DNA of 13,988 bases from Puniceicoccales bacterium (GTDB lineage Bacteria; Verrucomicrobiota; Verrucomicrobiia; Opitutales; JAIRLM01): assembly GCA_031281635.1 (NCBI GenBank), contig JAITFC010000067.1, forward strand, positions 1-13,988, read 5' to 3'. This document shows positions 1-7,338 of the stretch, piece after piece. The position numbers and the translations under genes are program-made. Position 1 is the first letter of the stretch; each line of letters opens with the position of its first letter. The notes beneath the pieces are model-generated. The model was not told where the DNA came from. It searched no databases and saw only the letters and a list, made by a program, of their open reading frames with translations.

Positions 1-2
1 AA

Positions 3-470
3 GAGGGAGGAGAGAAAGGTGGCGGAAACATTGCTTCGCTCACAGTATGTCGCAATACTCTAGGTCCTGTCACAGATGGACGTAGCGACTCTCCGATGGA
101 AGTCGATGCAGATTGGCTCTGTAGGCTTTTTAAAGCTGGTTATACGACGATGGACGGCACGTATTTCTTCAAATGTCAGTTCTCTTTGAGCGCAATAACC
201 TTTACTCCAGACGCATTGGAAACAGCCATTAAGGAATTTTTTAAAGATCCGCCGCAGAAAGGCATCTGCAAATATCATGTGGAAATAAGTATTAGCTCCG
301 GCGTCTTGCCCGTGGAGGATGCTCGGGCGTACATCGATGCATGCCACGACGGATTCGATGATGCTGTCAACGGGCGGGAAGATGCGCCTGAATGGCATTG
401 TCGTTTTAAGGTATGGACTTGTGGCCACGAAGAGGTGTTTACATTTTTTCCGACCAAATCTCATGCGTAA
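3..470 (+). CDS. hypothetical protein, C-terminal fragment (runs off the left edge)
   Basis: The frame is open from the first bases of the window to a TAA at 468-470, giving 155 residues with no upstream stop, so the gene probably starts outside the window. An ATG at 96 could be a start, but it has no Shine-Dalgarno sequence and the frame upstream of it stays protein-like. The visible part opens with a Gly/Glu-rich stretch (EGGEKGGG). It continues as an ordinary soluble mixed alpha/beta sequence, with a hydrophobic strand (YFFKCQFSLSAITF), a helix (ALETAIKEFF), a second strand (KYHVEISISS) and a helix starting PVEDARAYIDA. Six cysteines occur and no membrane segment is visible. I recognise no family or catalytic motif. 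It converges on lgt with an 86-bp gap. An opposite-strand ORF over the same bases is Arg/Cys-rich and looks like a shadow. Confidence 0.6.
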   Translation, partial: EGGEKGGGNIASLTVCRNTLGPVTDGRSDSPMEVDADWLCRLFKAGYTTMDGTYFFKCQFSLSAITFTPDALETAIKEFFKDPPQKGICKYHVEISISSGVLPVEDARAYIDACHDGFDDAVNGREDAPEWHCRFKVWTCGHEEVFTFFPTKSHA

Positions 471-491
471 AAAAGCTTCGCGGACATCCCG

Positions 492-533
492 GGTCAGGGG
501 TTCATCGCCCATGACCGAGCTTCTAGCTGGGTC
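492..533. terminator. two overlapping hairpins between convergent genes, possible bidirectional terminator
   Basis: The gap between the left-edge ORF and lgt holds two hairpins that share one arm. In the first, GGTCAGGG (492-499) pairs with CCC-A-TGACC (508-516), an 8-bp stem with one bulged A. In the second, GACCGAGCT (513-521) pairs with AGCTGGGTC (525-533), with one G-G mismatch and a 3-base loop. Because GACC (513-516) is used by both, they cannot form together. Neither is followed by a good U-tract on either strand, so termination is an inference from position only. Confidence 0.3.
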
Positions 534-556
534 TTACAGTGCACTCAGTGATAGCT

Positions 557-1411
557 TTAGTCCACATGATTGCGTCTTGGGCCGTTGGCAGTTCCATTTT
601 TTGCCCTACGCAAAAATGCGATTGCAATCGCGATGAGAAATATGGAATAGAATTGTCCGCGTGTAAAGAACCAGATGAGCGGTGCGTCCGGTTCCCTAAA
701 GTGTTCCACGGCAATGCGCACAAGGGAATAATAGATCAGAAATTCTCCGGTCAGACGTCCGGGAGCGAGCTGTGCATATTTTTTCCAGAAGCGCCATTGG
801 ATCAGGGCGAACGCTATTAGACCTTCGAGAAGAGCTTCATAGAGTTGTGATGGGTGCCGCGGTGCGATGCAGCCGAGCGGCATGCCGTCCCAGGCGGACA
901 ACGGAAAAATGATGGCCCATGAGACTGTGGAAACGCGACCGTAGAGCTCTCCGTTAACGAAATTCGCCAGACGACCCAAAAAAATTCCGAGCGGTGCGAT
1001 GGCTACTAGGAAATCGGCCAATTGCAGCAGTTGAAGTTGCCGTTTGCGAGAAAGGTAAGCGAATGCCAAAAATGCTCCCACAAAACCTCCGTGGCTAGAC
1101 ATTCCGCCGTGCCAGGTGTAGAGAATCTCTAATGGATTGCGCAGAAAGCCCTTCAAATCGTAAAGCAAAAAAAATCCTATGCGGCCGCCGAAAATGATGC
1201 CGACTAGGAGGGCGAAGAAAATTTCGCTGAAATAGTCTCGAAGAAAATGAAACTTTTCGCGGCGTTCGCAAATCTTTGCCCAGGGGATAATGGACAGAAA
1301 GGCAATGAGATAGGCGACGCCATACCAGTGAATACCCGCAATTGGCCATCCTTCCGGGAAGCGCAGTGCGACAGGATCGAGATCGTGAACCCAATGTCCG
1401 TCGATGCGCAT
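557..1411 (-). CDS. lgt: phosphatidylglycerol--prolipoprotein diacylglyceryl transferase
   Basis: Integral inner-membrane enzyme that moves diacylglyceryl from phosphatidylglycerol to the lipobox cysteine of prolipoproteins, the first step of lipoprotein maturation. The 284 residues match the usual family length. Seen in the protein: several hydrophobic spans; the histidine-rich motif HGGMSSHGG at residues 101-109, in the loop that carries the essential His of the family; the Lgt signature GRLANFVNGELYGR at 146-159 with its Arg and Asn; and HFREPD at 237-242, matching the conserved late Arg-containing motif. It starts at an ATG with no clear Shine-Dalgarno sequence (upstream bases read TAGATACTTACC). 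It lies 55 bp downstream of tlc on the same strand and is probably co-transcribed. The C-terminus ends in a basic tail (RRAKNGTANGPRRN). Nothing suggests loss of function. Confidence 0.96.
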   Translation of the reverse strand: MRIDGHWVHDLDPVALRFPEGWPIAGIHWYGVAYLIAFLSIIPWAKICERREKFHFLRDYFSEIFFALLVGIIFGGRIGFFLLYDLKGFLRNPLEILYTWHGGMSSHGGFVGAFLAFAYLSRKRQLQLLQLADFLVAIAPLGIFLGRLANFVNGELYGRVSTVSWAIIFPLSAWDGMPLGCIAPRHPSQLYEALLEGLIAFALIQWRFWKKYAQLAPGRLTGEFLIYYSLVRIAVEHFREPDAPLIWFFTRGQFYSIFLIAIAIAFLRRAKNGTANGPRRNHVD

Positions 1412-1466
1412 GGTAAGTATCTAGGAATTAAGCCATTGAGAGCAGCTGTTTCCCTGGAGTCCAATG

Positions 1467-3029
1467 TCATCGACTCGCCATCGACTCGATGCGGTGGCTG
1501 AGACGTTTAACGGAGAAAATCCAAATGGCGCAGACCACCAAAAATGCAAAGGCCACGATGGGAGCGATATTGAAATAAGTTGCTCCGGGCATGAGGATAA
1601 AAAGCATCGTTTGGAAGCCAGCACCGCCAGATTTTCCCAGACGTCCGCCCAGCACGTCCACAACCGCCTTTCCTTTCACCTTCATTTCTTCGTCGAGAGG
1701 AATATAGGCCATTTCCTTCGTCAAATCGAAGAGCGCGTACTTCGTCGATTTCACGATCACGTTAACAATGGCGCCGAAAAGCACTGCCATGGACAGGAGG
1801 AGTGCCTCGAATTTCGCACTCGGCCCAAAATGCCTGGTAAAGAAGTCGGCACCAAAATGTTGTATGAAAAAGTCAATGTGAGACTTAAAGAGAACGAAAG
1901 CAAAGAATAGTCCTCCCAAAATCAGCAGGATTGCCGGCGTAATCACGGCAGCGATGAACCAGCGGAAAATGCGTAAAATGTTGCCGCCGACGAACATCAT
2001 CACCATGGACACGATGCCAGTCATGAATGTGAATTGGCTCATAAATAAATTGTATTCATTCGGGTTCGCATATTGCAATTTCAGTTGGCTCTTCCAAACG
2101 GCTTCCACAAAATTGATGCTCATGCCGTAGGAAACGACAAGAATGGCAATGAGACCGAGATAGGGAGATGTGAAAATTGTGCGCAAACTTTCCATCAGCG
2201 AAACCTTAGCTTTGGATTTTTTGGCGCCCGTTGCCGGATCGTCCGCGTCGTAGAAACGTTTGTCCGTCAGCACATAAACTTGCATCCAGCGGTAGATGAT
2301 GATGATAAACACGCCGAATAGGACGACCAGACCCATGAGCCAGCGCAGTGAATTGCCCCAAATATCGCCGGAACAGTTGGCGCCCATTGACGCCTGAGCC
2401 TTTGACACGGAACTGCCTAGACTTCCCGATAGAAGCAATGCTGTCTGTGCCATGAGTCCAAAAAATGCATAGTGCCGCTTAGCCTCGCTAATTTTAGTGA
2501 TTTGGTTGGCGAACTGCCAGAAGGAGAGGGCGATAATGGCGCTGCCCCAGAGCTCAGCTAAAATGTAAAACAGTGAAAATGTCCAATTGCCGACAATGGC
2601 AACCATCCATTTGTAGCGCGGAAGAGCTGCCTGCCAAGATGCTACGCGCTCCGCTGCCGGCTGAAAAAAGTCCAAATGCGGATAGATTACGAATGCGAAA
2701 AGTCCAAAGAATAGGATGAACGGAGTTAGCGTGGCATAGAAGAGTTTTTCCCTAGAGAGGGAGTTACTTGCCCTAGCGTAGGCGATCAGGAAGATAATGG
2801 CGGATGGCGTGACGCAGAAGAGCTTCAAGAAGGAAAGTACTTCGGCGCCGGAGTTTGGCGCGGTTACTACCAGTGAGTCTTTTACATTCCGCACCAACGA
2901 GTAAATGGTGAGAATGAAGAAGAAAATGAAGGCCATTGGAATGACCTTTTTCAGTTCATAATTGTAGATAGGAAAAAAAATCCTCCGCAAACAGGAAAAC
3001 TGCCGTTGATTCGATGCGTCGCTTTTCAT
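1467..3029 (-). CDS. tlc: ATP/ADP translocase (nucleotide transporter, Npt1/Tlc type)
   Basis: Inner-membrane antiporter of the bacterial/plastid nucleotide transporter (AAA) family. It imports host ATP in exchange for ADP and phosphate, as in Chlamydia and Rickettsia. The 520 residues are close to chlamydial Npt1, with about 12 hydrophobic segments by eye. Diagnostic motifs: NYELKKVIPM near residues 23-32; RNVKDSLVVTAPNSGAE at 47-63; ELWGS; FANQITKISEAKRHYAFFG; and the C-terminal block at about 430-470 containing TKEMAYIPLDEE, KGKAVVDV and GGRLGKSGGA. Members of this family also carry other nucleotides, and sequence reading alone does not fix the substrate; closeness to Npt1 favours ATP/ADP. 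I chose the ATG at 3029 over an in-frame GTG at 3071 because GAGAGGAG lies just upstream and the N-terminus then aligns with Npt1. It lies downstream of ftsY and upstream of lgt on the same strand. Confidence 0.94.
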   Translation of the reverse strand: MKSDASNQRQFSCLRRIFFPIYNYELKKVIPMAFIFFFILTIYSLVRNVKDSLVVTAPNSGAEVLSFLKLFCVTPSAIIFLIAYARASNSLSREKLFYATLTPFILFFGLFAFVIYPHLDFFQPAAERVASWQAALPRYKWMVAIVGNWTFSLFYILAELWGSAIIALSFWQFANQITKISEAKRHYAFFGLMAQTALLLSGSLGSSVSKAQASMGANCSGDIWGNSLRWLMGLVVLFGVFIIIIYRWMQVYVLTDKRFYDADDPATGAKKSKAKVSLMESLRTIFTSPYLGLIAILVVSYGMSINFVEAVWKSQLKLQYANPNEYNLFMSQFTFMTGIVSMVMMFVGGNILRIFRWFIAAVITPAILLILGGLFFAFVLFKSHIDFFIQHFGADFFTRHFGPSAKFEALLLSMAVLFGAIVNVIVKSTKYALFDLTKEMAYIPLDEEMKVKGKAVVDVLGGRLGKSGGAGFQTMLFILMPGATYFNIAPIVAFAFLVVCAIWIFSVKRLSHRIESMASR

Positions 3030-3032
3030 GGT

Positions 3033-3040
3033 ACTCCTCT
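3033..3040 (-). promoter_or_regulatory. Shine-Dalgarno sequence of tlc
   Basis: Read on the minus strand, GAGAGGAG is followed by TAC and the ATG at 3029. The spacing is 3 bases from AGGAG or 5 bases from GAGAGG. It supports the ATG at 3029 rather than the in-frame GTG 42 bases upstream. It is the only convincing ribosome binding site in the window. Confidence 0.6.
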
Positions 3041-3076
3041 CGGACGCAGTTGGTAACGGGAACAACAACACCGTTC

Positions 3077-3102
3077 AAAAAAACCAACCACCCCCCTTTG
3101 GT
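3077..3102 (-). terminator. possible weak intrinsic terminator between ftsY and tlc
   Basis: On the minus strand ACCAA (3102-3098) pairs with TTGGT (3087-3083) across a 10-base G-rich loop and runs straight into T7 (3083-3077). The order, hairpin then U-tract, is right for ending transcripts coming from malQ-ftsY. The stem has only 5 pairs, so it is weak. If it works, tlc needs its own promoter in or just after this gap. No clear -35/-10 pair was found there. Confidence 0.33.
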
Positions 3103-3140
3103 CCTGCAGCCCATGCTATGACACAAACGAAAAATGCAAG

Positions 3141-3157
3141 ATTTTTTTTAAAAAAAT
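3141..3157. repeat. A/T homopolymer palindrome upstream of tlc
   Basis: Eight T followed by eight A-rich bases form a near-perfect palindrome (ATTTTTTTTAAAAAAAT) in the 194-bp gap between ftsY and tlc. It lies about 110 bp upstream of the tlc ATG. Such A/T tracts can bend DNA or act as promoter upstream elements. This is inference only; the rest of the gap shows no gene. Confidence 0.4.
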
Positions 3158-3223
3158 ACTGCAAAAATATGCTGGGAAAAATCTCCAATCGAAATAATGT
3201 TGGTTTGTTTTTGCGATTTGCGC

Positions 3224-4138
3224 TTATCTCTCATTCGCAATGAGTTCGAGATATTCCTCCACGGAAAATTCCCGCAAATCATCCGCTCCTTCTCCCGTGC
3301 CAATGAAGTAGATGGGAAGTTTTAACTGACGGAAAATGGGCACTATGGCACCTCCGCGGGCGCTGCCATCTAGTTTCGTCACAATAATTCCGGTCAGTTG
3401 GACGGCACCGTGGAAGATTTCCGCCTGCCGCAATGAATTGGTTCCCCAGTGCCCGTCGATGACAAGCCAGCGGTGGAATGTCCCGTTGGATAGTCTTTTT
3501 AGAAGGACACGCTGCATTTTCGCCAATTCTTCTAGCAAATTCGCCTTTGTGTGCAGGCGGCCGGCTGTGTCGAGAACGAGAAAATCTTTCTTGCGTGCGA
3601 TTGCCGCGGACAATGCGTCAAATGCCGTTGCCGCCGCATCCGCCCCGTGGCTACTTTGCACAATTTCAGCGCCAACATTTTGAGCCCACAGGGAAATTTG
3701 CTCATTGGCGGCGGCGCGGAATGTGTCGCAGGAGCCTAGCAGGACCGAATGACCCATTTTCGAAAGATGCACCGCCAATTTTGCCGCTGCCGTCGTTTTC
3801 CCGCTGCCGTTGACCCCCAGTAAACAGATCGTTTCCGGCGGCGATTGCAGCGAGAGGCGGCCCTCGGAACCGGCAAGAAGTTCTCGCAAAACGTTGCAGG
3901 AGAGCGTGACTATGTCCGCAGAACGCAGGTCGGGATTGCGCATGTGAGTTTCCCGAGTGCGTTCGATGATCAATTCCGTCGTTTCGCGGCCAAAATCCGC
4001 TTTTATAAGCAATTCTTCCAATTCTTCCAGCCGCTCCGCCGACAACTTTACTCCGGAAAATATGCTCTTCACCTTGGCTTTAAGTGAACGAGCCTTGCCG
4101 AGAATTTTCTGACCCAAATTTTTGAAAAATGCTGACAT
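3224..4138 (-). CDS. ftsY: signal recognition particle receptor FtsY
   Basis: SRP-family GTPase that docks SRP-ribosome complexes at the inner membrane for co-translational protein insertion. From the ATG at 4138 it has 304 residues: a short basic N-terminus, a helical N domain (about 1-95) and the NG GTPase domain. GTPase motifs seen: GVNGSGKTT at 108-116 (P-loop), DTFRAAA at 138-144, DTAGR at 190-194, TKLD at 254-257 followed by GSARGG, and GTGE at 280-283. The long acidic A domain of E. coli FtsY is absent, as in many short-form FtsY proteins. Oddities: the usual DATTGQN-like segment reads DGHWGTN (228-234), and the P-loop has Ser where Val is common. A GTG at 4162 would add eight residues; neither start has a Shine-Dalgarno sequence. 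The spacing to malQ (about 60 bp) suggests co-transcription. Confidence 0.95.
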   Translation of the reverse strand: MSAFFKNLGQKILGKARSLKAKVKSIFSGVKLSAERLEELEELLIKADFGRETTELIIERTRETHMRNPDLRSADIVTLSCNVLRELLAGSEGRLSLQSPPETICLLGVNGSGKTTAAAKLAVHLSKMGHSVLLGSCDTFRAAANEQISLWAQNVGAEIVQSSHGADAAATAFDALSAAIARKKDFLVLDTAGRLHTKANLLEELAKMQRVLLKRLSNGTFHRWLVIDGHWGTNSLRQAEIFHGAVQLTGIIVTKLDGSARGGAIVPIFRQLKLPIYFIGTGEGADDLREFSVEEYLELIANER

Positions 4139-4200
4139 CGCCGCGGAGGCTAAGAGCACCACATTCCAAAAGACAAGTAAAAAGAATGATCACTGAATTT

Positions 4201-5745
4201 TCATGGGCGAAGGCTTCTGAGAAATTTTCGATCGGCATGGGCCAAGTCCTTTTCCTGCAATCTCCAGCACCAGTTTCCTGCGGCAGTTCCCGGTAGGTTA
4301 GTGCGCGCACTGCTCCCCAAGCAAATGGCATCCTGCATGGGCACGACCATCCAACGCGCCGCCGAATCGGCAATCCACCGCATCAAAGCATGGTGAATGG
4401 GCAGTGAGTGATAGCATTTTGGAAGAAATTCGCCCAGCAGCAGACGGCGCCGTTTGGAAGCCACTCCGTCGCAGAAAAATGTGCCGTAGAGCGTATCATT
4501 GTCATGGGTTCCCGTGTAGGCAACGCAATTTTCCACGTAATTTTCCGGGAGAAATGGCGAATTTGGCTGATAAGCGTCGAAGGCAAATAGAAGGACGCGC
4601 AGACCTGGCAGAGACAATTTTTCGCGAAGTGCTATGGCCGAATCACTTAAAATGCCTAAATCTTCGGCGACGAGCGGCAATGGGCCCAATTGGCTGCCAA
4701 TGGTGTGAAAAAAGTCTTCCCCCGGACCAGCTATCCATCGACCATTCACGGCAAATTGTTCACTGGCAGGAATTTCCCAGTAATCGGCGAAGGCGCGGAA
4801 ATGATCCAATCGCAGAACATCACATTGTCGCAGAGATCGTTGCAATCGCTCTGCCCACCAGCGATAGTTCGTTTTTTTGTGAACGGACCAGCGGTAAAGT
4901 GGATTCCCCCAGCGTTGGCCGGTTTTGCTGAAATAGTCCGGGGGAACGCCGGCGACCGTCAGCTGCCTTCCATTGGCGTCCAAATCGAAGAGTTCGCGAT
5001 TGGCCCAAACATCTGCGCTACAATGAGATACAAATATGGGAACATCGCCAAAGATGAGGATGCGTAGGTCGGCAGCGCGCCGGCGAACGGCTTCCCATTG
5101 GCAGTGAAAGAAATATTGCCAAACGCGTCTCACGGCCAGTTCGTCGGCAAAGCGCAGCCGCAATTGTTCCAACGTTTTTTCGTCGCGGTCGCGAATCGGT
5201 TCGGGCCAATCCACCCAGGAAGCCGGAGAAAATTTTTCGCTGAGTACCTGAAATAGAGCATGATCTTCCAGCCAAGTGGCCTCGTTGCAGCAAAATTGGC
5301 CGAAGAAAGCATCCCCTCCGGCGGCTAAAAATCGTTTGGCAGCCCGCTCCAGAAGTGGCATCTTTCTCTGGCGTAAAAAATTGTAATCAATCCGATTTCC
5401 ACCGTCGTCGGCCACTTCTTCCAGTTCATTGGCAGAGAGCAACCCAATATCTCGCAACGCTTCCAGACTCAAAAGTAGTGGCTCGCGGCCATGGACAGAA
5501 GATGATTGATAGGGAGAATTTTCCCCGTCGATCGGATTGAGTGGGAGGATTTGCCAAATCGTTTGACCACAGTCACATAGGAATTCCAACCAGCGAATGG
5601 CCGCCGGGCCCAGTCCCCCAATCCCACGGGATCCTGGCAGGGAGGCAACGGGCAGCAAAATGCCACAGCGTCGAATTATGTTCTGCTCCACGATAATACG
5701 GACGATGCAGTCTCGCGCAAATTTTTGCCGGACGCAAGCAATCAT
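4201..5745 (-). CDS. malQ: 4-alpha-glucanotransferase (amylomaltase, GH77)
   Basis: Transfers alpha-1,4-glucan segments between maltodextrins and releases glucose; in glycogen-using bacteria it handles the short chains left by phosphorylase and debranching enzyme. Cytoplasmic, 514 residues, the normal length of short-form MalQ. Seen in order: GILLPVASLPG (28-38) with GIGGLG; SPYQSSS (77-83); GDVPIFVSHCSADVW (233-247); PPDYFSKTGQRWGNPLY (268-284); RLDHFR (312-317) with the nucleophile Asp314; AEDLG (360-364) with the acid/base Glu361; TGTHDNDT (411-418) with the third catalytic Asp; and R-x-N-L-P-G-T followed by NWCWR near the C-terminus. All catalytic residues are present. The usual SAFAGNP segment reads SVHGREP here. 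The first 25 residues are an Arg-rich extension with no Shine-Dalgarno sequence, so an in-frame GTG at 5691 is a possible true start. It is divergent from pgk and first in the block leading to ftsY, tlc and lgt. Confidence 0.94.
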   Translation of the reverse strand: MIACVRQKFARDCIVRIIVEQNIIRRCGILLPVASLPGSRGIGGLGPAAIRWLEFLCDCGQTIWQILPLNPIDGENSPYQSSSVHGREPLLLSLEALRDIGLLSANELEEVADDGGNRIDYNFLRQRKMPLLERAAKRFLAAGGDAFFGQFCCNEATWLEDHALFQVLSEKFSPASWVDWPEPIRDRDEKTLEQLRLRFADELAVRRVWQYFFHCQWEAVRRRAADLRILIFGDVPIFVSHCSADVWANRELFDLDANGRQLTVAGVPPDYFSKTGQRWGNPLYRWSVHKKTNYRWWAERLQRSLRQCDVLRLDHFRAFADYWEIPASEQFAVNGRWIAGPGEDFFHTIGSQLGPLPLVAEDLGILSDSAIALREKLSLPGLRVLLFAFDAYQPNSPFLPENYVENCVAYTGTHDNDTLYGTFFCDGVASKRRRLLLGEFLPKCYHSLPIHHALMRWIADSAARWMVVPMQDAICLGSSARTNLPGTAAGNWCWRLQEKDLAHADRKFLRSLRP

Positions 5746-5805
5746 TTTCTAAAAAAATTGGCGTTGGAGCGGCACTCAAAGCAAGTAATCGTAATTGCAC
5801 CGCCA

Positions 5806-5842
5806 CGCGAAAAAACTTCAATTTCCGCAAATTTTTTTCGCG
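5806..5842. promoter_or_regulatory. perfect 10-bp inverted repeat in the divergent malQ-pgk gap
   Basis: CGCGAAAAAA (5806-5815) and TTTTTTCGCG (5833-5842) are exact reverse complements separated by 17 bases. They lie 42 bp upstream of the chosen pgk start and about 60 bp upstream of malQ. The site is placed where one regulator could control both glycolytic/glycogen genes, or it could be a hairpin in a pgk leader RNA. No other part of the 138-bp gap shows a clear -35/-10 pair. Function is inference. Confidence 0.45.
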
Positions 5843-5883
5843 AATGCTTGAAATTGTCGCCGATGGCGCAAGAATCCTCTCCG

Positions 5884-7086
5884 ATGGCTATGCGACAGGT
5901 GAAAACGGTGGCGGATGTGGATTTGTCTGGAAAGAGGGTGCTGGTTCGGGTTGATTTCAATGTGCCCATTGCCGAGGAAAAAGTGACGGACGATACGCGC
6001 ATTCGGGCCGCGCTACCCACCATTGAATTTCTCCTAAATCGTTCGGCGAAAGTTATCCTCATGAGTCATTTGGGCCGTCCAAATGGACAGAAAAATCTCA
6101 AATATACTCTGCGACCCGTTGCGCAGACGCTTTCTTCACTCCTGCGTCGACCGGTTCTGTTTCTCGACGATTGCATTGGACAAAAGGTCCTTGAGACAAT
6201 CGATGAGTTGGACGAAGGTTCTGTGGTTTTGTTGGAAAACTTGCGCTTTTACGGGCAGGAAGAGGCGAATGACGCAAAATTCGCCGCACAGCTCGCAAAA
6301 TACGGTGACGCCTATGTTGACGACGCATTTGGAACGGCGCACAGAGCTCACGCCTCCACAGTTGCCGTCCCAAAGTTGTTGCCGATTCGCGTGGCGGGAT
6401 TTTTGCTGGCGAAAGAATTGGAATTTTTGGGAGCAAAAACATCCCACCCGGAGAGACCTTTTGTTGTCGTGCTCGGAGGAGCGAAGGTTAGCGATAAGAT
6501 TGCCGTAATTGACGCGCTCTTGGACCGATGTGACTCGATGATCATTGGCGGTGCCATGGCTTACACATTCAAACTGGCTCTCGGTGAATCCGTTGGGAAG
6601 AGCCTCGTGGAGCCGGATCGGGTGAATGATGCGCGTCGGGCATTGCAAAAGGCTCAGGAGAAAAATGTGAAACTGCTCCTACCCGTGGACACGCTTTGCA
6701 GCGATGGCCTGAATGTCGAAAAGCGAACGATCGGCGCGACGCAAATTGTTGATAAAGATATTCCTGACGGCTGGGAAGGCGTCGACATCGGCCCGAAAAC
6801 GGTGCGTCTATTCGGGAAAGCCATTGCCGCTGCAAAAACAATTCTCTGGAATGGACCCGTGGGCGTGTTCGAAATTCCGGAATCTGCCAGGGGAACATAT
6901 GCCATCGCAAAATTTGTCGCCGAGTCGAAGGCAGTTTCGATTGTCGGCGGCGGTGATTCCATAAGTGCGTTAAATAGTAGTGGATATGCCAAGGACATCA
7001 CTTTTATTAGTACCGGAGGTGGAGCAAGTCTTGAGTTCCTCGAAGGCAAGGAATTGCCAGGAGTAATGGCCCTGCAAGTTAAATAA
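5884..7086 (+). CDS. pgk: phosphoglycerate kinase
   Basis: Cytoplasmic glycolytic enzyme: 1,3-bisphosphoglycerate + ADP gives 3-phosphoglycerate + ATP. From the ATG at 5884 it has 400 residues, the usual length. Motifs seen: RVDFNVP (22-28), SHLGRPNG (61-68), LLENLRF, DDAFGTAHRAHAST, LGGAKVSDKI, WNGPVGVFE, GGGDS (355-359) and STGGGASLEF (376-385), which together form the substrate and nucleotide sites of both lobes. The frame is open back to an ATG at 5725, but that extension overlaps the malQ 5' end and bears no likeness to Pgk. ATGs at 5863 and 5890 are also possible. None has a Shine-Dalgarno sequence; 5884 gives the normal short lead before the first beta strand. With an ATP/ADP translocase nearby, it indicates that substrate-level ATP synthesis is kept beside ATP import. 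Confidence 0.96.
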   Translation: MAMRQVKTVADVDLSGKRVLVRVDFNVPIAEEKVTDDTRIRAALPTIEFLLNRSAKVILMSHLGRPNGQKNLKYTLRPVAQTLSSLLRRPVLFLDDCIGQKVLETIDELDEGSVVLLENLRFYGQEEANDAKFAAQLAKYGDAYVDDAFGTAHRAHASTVAVPKLLPIRVAGFLLAKELEFLGAKTSHPERPFVVVLGGAKVSDKIAVIDALLDRCDSMIIGGAMAYTFKLALGESVGKSLVEPDRVNDARRALQKAQEKNVKLLLPVDTLCSDGLNVEKRTIGATQIVDKDIPDGWEGVDIGPKTVRLFGKAIAAAKTILWNGPVGVFEIPESARGTYAIAKFVAESKAVSIVGGGDSISALNSSGYAKDITFISTGGGASLEFLEGKELPGVMALQVK

Positions 7087-7338
7087 AGTCGGCGGCAAGT
7101 TGGGCCGTCAAGACCTTCGAAAAATTTTTTTGGACAAAATGCTGATGCGAAGTATTTCGCGTTGAAAATCAAAAAATAAAAAACATGCCGATTCCAGGGG
7201 ATTGCGGAGAAAATTAAAACTTCTCGGTTCCTGCGGCAGAAGCTACAATGGACACAGAGTGAAAATTTTGAATCATTGCGAGATTTTAATTGACGAATTG
7301 GGAGGTTGACCTACCCTGGCACGAAAAAAAACTATATC
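7087..7338. other. 252-bp gap between pgk and the giant ORF, no gene seen
   Basis: A-rich spacer. Just after the pgk stop, GGCGGC (7091-7096) can pair with GCCGTC (7104-7109; one G-U pair). The T7 run (7125-7131) is about 15 bases further on, too far for a normal intrinsic terminator. A second hairpin, ATGCGAA-GTAT-TTCGCGT (7145-7162), has seven pairs but no U-tract. Two TTGAC boxes (7290 and 7306) occur upstream of the giant ORF. The second would pair with TATATC at 7333 only across 21 bases, and that -10 would touch the ATG, so I do not call a promoter. No tRNA or small ORF is supported. Confidence 0.5.

Noticed and set aside
60..512. Minus-strand ORF of 150 codons over the left-edge gene
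   Set aside because: Arg/Cys-rich composition without clear domain character. The plus-strand frame is open to the window edge and reads as a normal protein.
4404..4931. Plus-strand ORF of 175 codons inside malQ
   Set aside because: Antisense to a fully conserved malQ region. Its composition (Arg/Cys/Pro-rich) is typical of a shadow frame.
5725..5883. Longer pgk start at 5725
   Set aside because: It overlaps the 5' end of malQ on the other strand, adds 53 residues unlike any Pgk N-terminus, and would place the inverted repeat inside the coding region.
6136..7172. Minus-strand ORFs of 170 and 172 codons across pgk
   Set aside because: Both are antisense to conserved pgk motifs and have no start signal or recognisable domain.
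7306..7338. TTGACC ... TATATC as a promoter for the giant ORF
   Set aside because: The spacing is 21 bases, too long, and the -10 box would directly touch the ATG, leaving transcription to start inside the gene.
7087..7338. tRNA or small RNA gene in the pgk-giant ORF gap
   Set aside because: No cloverleaf, no T-arm consensus and no strong hairpin followed by a U-tract at a suitable distance.
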